From the NCBI RefSeq assembly GCF_020215645.1, contig NZ_CP084058.1, positions 3,162,001 through 3,226,000 of the forward strand: 64,000 nucleotides of DNA, in the 5' to 3' direction. Under the pieces are notes generated by a model. It worked only from the letters and a program-made list of their open reading frames with translations. It ran no database searches and was not told where the DNA came from. The stretch comes from Nonomuraea gerenzanensis (GTDB taxonomy: Bacteria > Actinomycetota > Actinomycetes > Streptosporangiales > Streptosporangiaceae). The position numbers and the translations under genes were made by a program. Below, piece by piece: positions 24,998 through 31,269 of this stretch (position 1 is the stretch's first letter; each line of letters starts with the position of its first letter).

Positions 24998-25891
24998 ATG
25001 CTGAGAAGGTTCCGCAAGGCAGCCGTTTCCGCAGGCGGCGGCGGTGCTCAGCCCGTCTCCGGCACCGAGGCGAGCGGTGAGCTGGGCCACCGGCTGCGAG
25101 CGCCGAGCAAGCTGCACGCCTTCAACCGCTACGAGATCAAGTACCTCGTGGACGTGGCGGAGGCCGCCGAGCTGCGGGCGGAGATCGAGCAGCGGCTGGA
25201 TCGCGACCGGCACAGCGGCGACACCGGCTACGGCATCTGGAGCGTCTACTACGACACCCGGCAGCTCCGCTTCTACTGGGAGAAGATCGAAGGGCTGAAG
25301 TTCCGCAGGAAGCTGCGGGTGCGCCACTACGGCGACCGGTTCACCGTGGGCGCGGACACGCCGGTGTTCGTCGAGATCAAGCAGCGGGTCAACCGGGTGA
25401 CGCAGAAGCGTCGGGTCCGCCTGCCGTACGGTGCCGCGCTGCGCCTGTGCGACGGGCGGCAGCTCGTCGAGCACGAGCCCGGGCAGCGCGCCTTCCTGGA
25501 GGAGGTGCTCGACCTGATCGTGCGCCTGGACCTGCGGGCCGTCGCGATGACCGGCTACCAGCGGCACGCCTACGTGGGCCGCGACGCCGACGTGGGCCTG
25601 CGCGTCACCTTCGACCACCGCGTCCGGGGCCGGGACCGCGACTTCCACCTGGGGGCCGAGGCGGAGAACCGGCTCATCGTGCCCGCCCGCAAGGCGATCG
25701 TGGAGGTCAAGGCGAACGAGCGGGTGCCGTACTGGCTGACCGACCTGACCGCCAAGCGGAACCTGCAGGTGGTGCGGGTCTCCAAGTACTGCCAGAGCGT
25801 CGAGGCGCACGGGCTGGCCCCGCGCTCGATCTTCCACGTCCCCGACCACGACCTCGACCCCGACCGGTCGATCATTCTCTCGGAGGCCTGA
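24998..25891 (+). CDS. VTC-domain polyphosphate polymerase
   Basis: A 297-residue protein whose core is a VTC tunnel domain, the fold that makes inorganic polyphosphate from ATP in yeast Vtc4. Conserved strands are visible: FNRYEIKYLVD, WSVYYDT, KFRRKLRVRHYG, VFVEIKQRVNRVTQKRRVRLPYG, MTGYQRHAYVG, LRVTFDHRV and IVEVKANERVPYW, giving the basic and acidic residues that line the tunnel. The first 45 residues are a variable lead. ATG 24998 follows GAAGGGAGGG; an in-frame ATG 24 bases earlier lacks a site. First gene of a three-gene cassette with DUF4956 and CotH. Synthase activity is inferred from family. Confidence 0.88.
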   Translation: MLRRFRKAAVSAGGGGAQPVSGTEASGELGHRLRAPSKLHAFNRYEIKYLVDVAEAAELRAEIEQRLDRDRHSGDTGYGIWSVYYDTRQLRFYWEKIEGLKFRRKLRVRHYGDRFTVGADTPVFVEIKQRVNRVTQKRRVRLPYGAALRLCDGRQLVEHEPGQRAFLEEVLDLIVRLDLRAVAMTGYQRHAYVGRDADVGLRVTFDHRVRGRDRDFHLGAEAENRLIVPARKAIVEVKANERVPYWLTDLTAKRNLQVVRVSKYCQSVEAHGLAPRSIFHVPDHDLDPDRSIILSEA

Positions 25892-25896
25892 CCCCC

Positions 25897-26574
25897 ATGG
25901 ACTTCTCCTTCCAGGACCTGTCCGGCACGTTCAGCGTGGCCGACATCGCGATCGCGATGTCCCTGTCGTTCGTGCTGAGCGCGATGATCGGCTGGGTGTA
26001 CCGGGCGACGCACCGCAACGTCTCCTACAGCCAGTCGTACGTGCAGACGCTGGTCGTCCTCGGCATGCTGATCTCGCTCATCATGCTGGTCGTCGGCTCG
26101 AACATCGCCCGCGCGTTCGCCCTGGTCGGCGCCCTGTCGGTGGTGCGCTTCCGCAACGCCATCAAGGAGACCCGCGACGTCGGGTTCATCTTCCTGGTGA
26201 TGGGCGTCGGCATGGCCGTCGGCACCCGCTTCTACCTGCTGGCCGTCGTGGCGGCCGTGGCGATCTCGCTGATCGTCGTGGTCATGCACCGGTTCAACTG
26301 GTTCGCGCTGAACGTTCGCCGCCAGGTGGTCAAGGTGCAGGTGCCTTCGGACGACGACTACACCCACGCCATCCAGGACGTGCTGGTGCGGCACACCGAC
26401 GAGTTCGAGCTGGTCAGCATGGAGTCGATCAGGGCGGGCGCGCTGATGGAGCTGACGTACACCGTGAAGATCAAGAAGGGCAGCGAGCCCGCGGACGTCA
26501 TCTCCGGCCTGCGTGAGCGCAACCACGGCCAGTCGGTCACCGTCCTGACCGGGTACGACCAGACCGATCTGTAG
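25897..26574 (+). CDS. DUF4956 membrane protein
   Basis: A 225-residue protein: four N-terminal membrane helices (IAIAMSLSFVLSAMIGWVY; VQTLVVLGMLISLIMLVVGS; ALVGALSVVRFRNAIKETRDVGFIFLVMGVG region; YLLAVVAAVAISLIVVVM) and a soluble C-terminal domain of about 85 residues (VQVPSDDDYTHAIQDVLVRHT onward). The loop SVVRFRNAIKETRD is the most conserved element of the family. Five bases separate it from the VTC gene and four from the CotH gene. Its constant company with VTC proteins suggests a membrane partner in making or moving polyphosphate; the exact role is not known. Confidence 0.88.
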   Translation: MDFSFQDLSGTFSVADIAIAMSLSFVLSAMIGWVYRATHRNVSYSQSYVQTLVVLGMLISLIMLVVGSNIARAFALVGALSVVRFRNAIKETRDVGFIFLVMGVGMAVGTRFYLLAVVAAVAISLIVVVMHRFNWFALNVRRQVVKVQVPSDDDYTHAIQDVLVRHTDEFELVSMESIRAGALMELTYTVKIKKGSEPADVISGLRERNHGQSVTVLTGYDQTDL

Positions 26575-26578
26575 CGCC

Positions 26579-28156
26579 ATGACGTCTCTCAAGCACCGCA
26601 TCCCGGTCAAGCTCCGGCACAACTGGAAGCTCGTCGCGCTGTGCGTGGCGTTCCTGGCGGCGTGCTGGGGCGTGTTCGGCAGCGGGACCATCCGCCCGTA
26701 CGTCACCAGCGCCCAGGCCGCCGAGGCCGGCACCGTCGTCACGAACCTGACCGGCACCAAGGACCTGTTCGACGCCTCCGTGGCGCACGACGTGAAGATC
26801 ACCTTCACCGACGCCGCCTATGAGGACATGCTGAGCGAGTACTTCAAGGATGGCGAGAAGGAGTACGTCGAGGCCGACCTGACCGTCGACGGGACCCGGA
26901 TCCCGAGCGTGGGCGTCCGGCTCAAGGGGAACTCGACGCTGATGGGGCTGACCTGGAAGGGGCAGTCCCGCCAGCGCGGCGGCCCGGCCGGTGGTGGTGG
27001 CGGGCGGCGTCCGGAAGGACTTCCCGAGGGCTTCCAGCCGCCCGAGGGCTTCCAGCCGCCTGAAGGCTTCCAGCCGCCCGGCGATGGGCAAGCGCAGAAC
27101 GCTCGCGGTGGCGGGCCGGGAGGCTTCGGTGCCCAGCTCAAGGGCGAGGAGCCGGAGAACCTGCCGTGGCTGATCAGCTTCGACGAGTTCGTGGAGGGCC
27201 GCCGCTACCAGGGTCACAGCCAGGTGGCCGTCCGCCCGGCCTCGACCGGCTCGACGGCGATGCTGAACGAGGCACTCGGCATCGCCCTGGTCGGCGCGTC
27301 CGGCGAGCCCACCCAGCGCTCGACCTACAGCTCCTTCACCGTCAACGGCCGCTCCTCCGCCCCGCGCCTGCTGGTGGAGTACCTGGACGAGGGGTACGCC
27401 GAGGGGCTCGGCGACGGCGTGCTGTACAAGTCGCTGGCCTCCGGCACCTTCACCTACAAGGGCGAGGACCAGACCCAGTACACCACCGACTTCAAGCAGA
27501 TCAACAAGGTCGGCGGCAAGGACCTGCAGCCGGTCATCGACCTGGTCAAATGGGTGAACGAAGCCTCCGGCGCGGAGTTCACCGAGGGCTTGCCCGACCG
27601 GCTGGACGTGGAGTCGTTCGCCCGCTACCTGGTCCTGCAGAACCTGATGGTCAACTTCGACGACATGGCGGGACCCGGCAAGAACTACTACCTGTGGTAC
27701 GACCTGGACACCAAGAAGTTCAAGGTCATCACCTGGGACCTCAACCTCGCGTTCAGCGGCAACGCCGAGAGCGGCGTGCACGACACCATCGGCATGGGCT
27801 TCGGCCGGGGCCGCCCCCAGCAGACCGGGCAGCCGCCGCAGAACGCCGCCCCGCCCGGCGGCGACGGGCAGGAACGCCAGGGCGGCGGCATGATGCGGAT
27901 GGGCCATCCCTTGAAGGAGAAGTTCCTGGCCGACGCCACCTTCAAGAAGGTGTACGAGGAGCAGTACCGCGCCCTGTACACCGACCTGCTGGGTGACGGC
28001 ACCGCCACGGGGCTGGTCGATCGGCTCGTGGCGGCGTACAAGCTGAACGAGCAGGTGGACCCCGCCAAGATCGAGGAGGAGGCGAAGACCCTGCGGACCT
28101 TCCTGCGGACCCGCACCGAGACCCTGGGCGCCGACAAGGTGATCGGCGGCGCGTAG
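26579..28156 (+). CDS. CotH-kinase family protein, membrane-anchored
   Basis: A 525-residue protein with an N-terminal membrane anchor (WKLVALCVAFLAACWGVFG) and an external CotH domain. CotH is an atypical kinase fold: VGVRLKGNSTLMG in the N-lobe, LLVEYLDEGYAEGLGDGVLYKS, FARYLVLQNLMVNFDDM in the helical part and KNYYLWYDLDTKKFKVITWDLNLAF with the catalytic metal residues. Two low-complexity inserts rich in Gly, Pro and Gln occur, the first with EGFQPP repeats. With VTC and DUF4956 it completes a known actinomycete cassette; it may phosphorylate a surface protein or use polyphosphate. Ends in a hairpin shared with the convergent phosphatase gene. Confidence 0.88.
   Translation: MTSLKHRIPVKLRHNWKLVALCVAFLAACWGVFGSGTIRPYVTSAQAAEAGTVVTNLTGTKDLFDASVAHDVKITFTDAAYEDMLSEYFKDGEKEYVEADLTVDGTRIPSVGVRLKGNSTLMGLTWKGQSRQRGGPAGGGGGRRPEGLPEGFQPPEGFQPPEGFQPPGDGQAQNARGGGPGGFGAQLKGEEPENLPWLISFDEFVEGRRYQGHSQVAVRPASTGSTAMLNEALGIALVGASGEPTQRSTYSSFTVNGRSSAPRLLVEYLDEGYAEGLGDGVLYKSLASGTFTYKGEDQTQYTTDFKQINKVGGKDLQPVIDLVKWVNEASGAEFTEGLPDRLDVESFARYLVLQNLMVNFDDMAGPGKNYYLWYDLDTKKFKVITWDLNLAFSGNAESGVHDTIGMGFGRGRPQQTGQPPQNAAPPGGDGQERQGGGMMRMGHPLKEKFLADATFKKVYEEQYRALYTDLLGDGTATGLVDRLVAAYKLNEQVDPAKIEEEAKTLRTFLRTRTETLGADKVIGGA
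27023..27076 (+). repeat. 18-bp tandem repeat (3 units) in CotH gene
   Basis: Units at 27023, 27041 and 27059 encode PEGFQP three times; the third differs at two silent positions. They lie in a Gly/Pro-rich insertion of the external domain. Confidence 0.85.
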
Positions 28157-28162
28157 CGGGTA

Positions 28163-28184
28163 CGGCCGTGAGCGCTCACGGCCG
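28163..28184. terminator. Perfect 22-base palindrome between convergent genes
   Basis: CGGCCGTGAGC at 28163-28173 is followed at once by its exact complement (28174-28184). It starts six bases after the CotH stop and overlaps the last three codons of the convergent phosphatase gene. A loopless palindrome can extrude with the central bases unpaired and act as a terminator. Confidence 0.55.
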
Positions 28185-28778
28185 CACCCGCGCGGGGAAC
28201 CCGGTCCAGCGCAGCTCCGCCGGAAGGTGGCTCATGTCGTTGAACATCACGATCGTGGGCGGCAGCCCCGTGCGGTACTCGATGACCGTCAGCGCGCTGT
28301 TGGCGCTGTTCAGGCCGAGCCAACGGGACGGCGGCGCGTCCAGCGCGTGCCGCACCAGCCACGCGATCTGGTAGGCGTGCGTCACGAGGACCTCGTGCGT
28401 GTCGGACGCGTCCGCCCCGGGGATCGTCGCGAACCGGGTGACCAGGGCCGCGGCGAGCCGGGCGCCGGAGGCCGCCTCGGTCTCGTCGTAGCCGTCGAAG
28501 AAGCCGGCCCAGGACGGCGGGGTCTCGGCCGGGGCGGGGACGTACGGCACGTGGTCGGTCAGCTCGGCCGCCTCGGTCACGGGCACGTCCGGCAGGTGAC
28601 GGGCCAGCTCGTGCGCGCTGGCCACGGCGCGCGGCAGCGGGGAGTGCCGGACGGCGTCGACCGGCACGCCGGCCAGCCGCTCGCCCAGCAGGCCGGCCTG
28701 CCGCCGCCCGGGGTCGGTGAGCTCGCCGAACGCGTCGGCCGCGCCGTGGCGGGCCAGGTAGAGGTGTCGCGTCGCCAT
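28176..28778 (-). CDS. Histidine phosphatase family protein
   Basis: A 200-residue phosphoglycerate-mutase-like protein. LYLARHG (6-12) carries the catalytic histidine in the RHG motif; HSPLPRAVASAHELA supplies the second arginine, and VLVTHAYQIAWLV the second histidine. ATG 28778 lies two bases after the stop of the upstream phosphotransferase gene, so the two are co-transcribed. The substrate is unknown. Its association with a PEP-type phosphotransferase is noted in the findings. Confidence 0.88.
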   Translation of the reverse strand: MATRHLYLARHGAADAFGELTDPGRRQAGLLGERLAGVPVDAVRHSPLPRAVASAHELARHLPDVPVTEAAELTDHVPYVPAPAETPPSWAGFFDGYDETEAASGARLAAALVTRFATIPGADASDTHEVLVTHAYQIAWLVRHALDAPPSRWLGLNSANSALTVIEYRTGLPPTIVMFNDMSHLPAELRWTGFPARVRP

Positions 28779-28780
28779 GG

Positions 28781-30070
28781 TCAGCTGGGGCCGCTGCCCG
28801 CTCCTTCCGAGATGGGATGATCGGTCACCGTGATGGTGCCGGTGGTGCCGTCGATGGTGATGAGCGTGTCGTCGTGGAGCCTGCTGGTCGCGTCCCGGAT
28901 GCCGAGAACGGCGGGGATGGCATGCTCGCGGGCCACGATCGCCGCGTGCGAGAGCACGCCTCCGACCTCGGTGACGACTCCGCCGGCGATGCGCAGCAGC
29001 GGTGTCCAGGCGGGGTCGGTGAAGGGGCAGACGAGGATGTCGCCCGGGCGCACGCGCGGGAAGTCACGGGGGCCGCGCACGATCCTCACGGTGCCGGTCA
29101 CCCTTCCGTGGCTGCCGGGTGTCCCGGTGAGCGCGGCCGGGACGTCCGGGGCGAAGGAGGGCTGCGGGAGTGCCGCCGCGGTGGCCGAGGTGTGCGAAGG
29201 CGGCGGGGGTGCGACGGTGATCGGCCGGGCCTGCAGGAGCCAGACGTGCCCGCCCGCGATCGCCCACTCGATGTCCTGCGGCCCGCCGAGCAGCGCGGCG
29301 ACCTCCTCGCCCAGCCCGGCCAGGCGCAGGGCGGTCGCGTCGTCGATCGCGGGCCGGTCCCGGGAGCCGGCGGGCACGTCGCTCAGCACGAGCCGCTCGC
29401 CGCGCCGGTCGAGGCGAATGCGTTTGTCCGCGACGGTGCGGGTGAGCGAGCCGTCCGCGGCGACGCGGTAGGAGTCGGGGGTGACCGTGCCCCCGACGAC
29501 GCTGGGCCCGAGCCCCCACGACGCCTCGATCCGGGTCACGTCGCCGGGGCCCGCCGGGGTGAACATCACCCCCGACACCTCGGCGTCCACCTGGAGCTGC
29601 ACGATGACGGCCATCGCGGAGCCGCCCACGGCACGCGGCGAGAACAGCGAGGCCCAGCAGGCCCGCACGGCCTGCGCGACCGCGCCGACGCCGCGCACGG
29701 CGAGGAAGCTCTCGTACCGGCCGGCCGCCGACGCCTGACCCGTGTCCTCGTCCGCCGCCGACGATCGCACCGCCACGGGGAAATCGCTCAGCTCGCCGGC
29801 CCCGCATCCGAGCGCGCCCAGCCCGCGTCCGAGCGCGTCGAGCAGGCCGGCGTCCGGTGGGCGGGCCTCGATCGCCCGCCGCGCCACCTCAGCCCCGTCC
29901 GGCTCCCCGCCGATCCGCTCGAGCCCCAGCTCCCGCACGGCACCCCGGTAAACGCCGAACGGCACGACGAACCCGTCAGGAACCGGCAGACCCGCACGAA
30001 GCAACACCCCCAGCGCGCCCGCCTTCCCCCCGCACGTGCCGCCGACAGCTTCCATCAGAGGTACGATCAT
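28781..30070 (-). CDS. Compact PEP/pyruvate-binding phosphotransferase (Rph-like without middle domain)
   Basis: A 429-residue enzyme with the two outer modules of PEP synthase and rifampin phosphotransferase: an ATP-grasp-like PPDK_N domain (residues 1-290; GGKAGALGVLLRAGLPVPDGFVV, VRSSAADEDTGQASAAGRYES, IEASWGLGPSVVGG, PQDIEWA, LLQARPI) and a swivelling phosphohistidine domain (about 325-420; GDILVCPFTDPAWTPLL, VLSHAAIVAREHAIPAVLG) with catalytic H375. The acceptor-binding domain of about 400 residues seen in the full-length enzyme at 31270-33879 is missing. It may phosphorylate a small molecule using a partner protein. Divergent from two regulators across a tandem operator, and coupled to the histidine phosphatase. 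Confidence 0.85.
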   Translation of the reverse strand: MIVPLMEAVGGTCGGKAGALGVLLRAGLPVPDGFVVPFGVYRGAVRELGLERIGGEPDGAEVARRAIEARPPDAGLLDALGRGLGALGCGAGELSDFPVAVRSSAADEDTGQASAAGRYESFLAVRGVGAVAQAVRACWASLFSPRAVGGSAMAVIVQLQVDAEVSGVMFTPAGPGDVTRIEASWGLGPSVVGGTVTPDSYRVAADGSLTRTVADKRIRLDRRGERLVLSDVPAGSRDRPAIDDATALRLAGLGEEVAALLGGPQDIEWAIAGGHVWLLQARPITVAPPPPSHTSATAAALPQPSFAPDVPAALTGTPGSHGRVTGTVRIVRGPRDFPRVRPGDILVCPFTDPAWTPLLRIAGGVVTEVGGVLSHAAIVAREHAIPAVLGIRDATSRLHDDTLITIDGTTGTITVTDHPISEGAGSGPS

Positions 30071-30082
30071 CCGCCTCCGCCC

Positions 30083-30111
30083 TCAACATTTTGTTGACAA
30101 CATTTTCTTGA
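30083..30111. promoter_or_regulatory. Tandem AT-rich operator in divergent promoter
   Basis: TCAACA-TTT-TGTTGA (30083-30097) is a perfect inverted repeat. A second copy, ACAACATTTTCTTGA (30097-30111), matches it at 13 of 15 positions and overlaps it by one base. This block is the AT-richest stretch nearby and fills most of the 50-base gap between the phosphotransferase and the small HTH gene, so it should control both directions. Confidence 0.6.
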
Positions 30112-30120
30112 TTCTTCATC

Positions 30121-30522
30121 ATGGATCACATGCCACGCAAGCACCCAGCTCAGCACCCGAACGCCGACCACACCCAGGCCGACCGTGAGCGGAGCGCCCA
30201 GGAGCGGCTGCTGAGGCTGGGCGCGGGCGCGCTCGGCCCCCGCCCCTGGCGGCCCGCACCCGTCCCGCCGTCGGCGGTGGACCTTGTGCAGTTCGCGGTC
30301 TGGCGCAACGCCGACCTGAGCCCGGACGACATCCTGAGCGCGCTCACCCTGCTGCCCGCCGCCCGCGCCGAGGTGGCAGGGCTGGAGTCCGCGCTGCTGT
30401 TCATGGCCCGCGGTGCCGGGCTGACCTGGGCGCAGATGGCCCAGGTGCTGGGCTTCAACTCGCCGCAGGCGTGCCAGCAGCACTACACCCGCCTGACGGC
30501 CCGGCAGGACTCCGGCTCATGA
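30121..30522 (+). CDS. Small HTH-type regulator (133 aa)
   Basis: A 133-residue protein with a disordered, charged first third and a helical C-terminal region: FAVWRNADLSPDDILSALTLLPAARAEVAGLESALLFMARGAGLTWAQMAQVLGFNSPQACQQHYTRL. The last part (LTWAQMAQVLGFNSPQACQQHY) reads as a helix-turn-helix with a recognition helix. The ATG at 30130 (MPRKHP) is an alternative start. Its stop overlaps the next gene (ATGA). Position makes it the best candidate for binding the tandem operator upstream. Confidence 0.7.
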   Translation: MDHMPRKHPAQHPNADHTQADRERSAQERLLRLGAGALGPRPWRPAPVPPSAVDLVQFAVWRNADLSPDDILSALTLLPAARAEVAGLESALLFMARGAGLTWAQMAQVLGFNSPQACQQHYTRLTARQDSGS

Positions 30523-31154
30523 CGTACGACTCCGCGCCCGACCTCCTGGCCCTGCACGCCGTGCGGATCACCGGCTTCGCCGAGACCCCGGTGCTCGCCC
30601 GGCGCTACGGGCTCGACCCGGCCGAGACGAAGGAGCTGCTGCTCGACGCCGAGGCGTACGGCTGGGTCGAGCACACCGCCATCGCCGGCACCGGCGGCTG
30701 GACACTGACCGAGCGGGGCAAGGCCGAGAACGAGCGCCGGCTGGCGGCAGAGCTCGGCCTGGCAGGCGGCACCGAAGAGGTCCGCGCCGTCCACCGAGAG
30801 TTCCTCCCGCTGAACGCCCTCCTGCTACGGGCCTGCACCGACTGGCAGCTCCGGCCCGCCGCCGGCGATCGGCTCGCCGTCAACGACCACTCCGACCAGG
30901 CCTGGGACGACCGTGTCCTGCGTGAGCTGGCGGCCATCGGCGAGGCGCTCGTGCCACTGGCGGATCGGCTGGTAAGTGTCCTGACGCGGTTCGGTGGCTA
31001 CGACACCCGCTTCGCCACGGCGCTGGCGCGTGCCCGGGCCGGGGACGGCGCCTGGGTGGACCGCACCGACGCCGACTCCTGCCATCGGGTCTGGTTCGAG
31101 CTGCACGAGGACCTCATCGCGACGCTCGGCCTCGACCGGCACGCGGAAGCCTGA
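30519..31154 (+). CDS. Winged-helix regulator-like protein (211 aa)
   Basis: A 211-residue protein. The first 75 residues look like a winged helix: DLLALHAVRITGFAETPVLARRYGLDPAETKELLLDAEAYGWVEHTAIAGTGGWTLTERGKAENERRLAAEL, with a wing ending in the GWTLTERGKAE strand-turn typical of MarR/PadR-type proteins. The rest is helical (LPLNALLLRACTDWQLRP; FGGYDTRFATALARA) and may sense a ligand. It is translationally coupled to the 133-residue gene. The pair divergent from a PEP-type phosphotransferase appears to be a functional unit; ligand unknown. Confidence 0.72.
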   Translation: MTYDSAPDLLALHAVRITGFAETPVLARRYGLDPAETKELLLDAEAYGWVEHTAIAGTGGWTLTERGKAENERRLAAELGLAGGTEEVRAVHREFLPLNALLLRACTDWQLRPAAGDRLAVNDHSDQAWDDRVLRELAAIGEALVPLADRLVSVLTRFGGYDTRFATALARARAGDGAWVDRTDADSCHRVWFELHEDLIATLGLDRHAEA

Positions 31155-31269
31155 CCCGAGCCACTCCCCGCATTTTCAGGTTATAGCAGATCCGTGCCCC
31201 TCATGAGGCGCAAAAAATTGCTCCATACTGCCCGTTGCGAATCGGCCCGACGAACGATGGAGCAGCGAT

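Noticed and set aside
31155..31269. Rifamycin-associated element upstream of rph
   Set aside because: I could not recognise the published motif by eye; a motif search is needed, so no feature is claimed.
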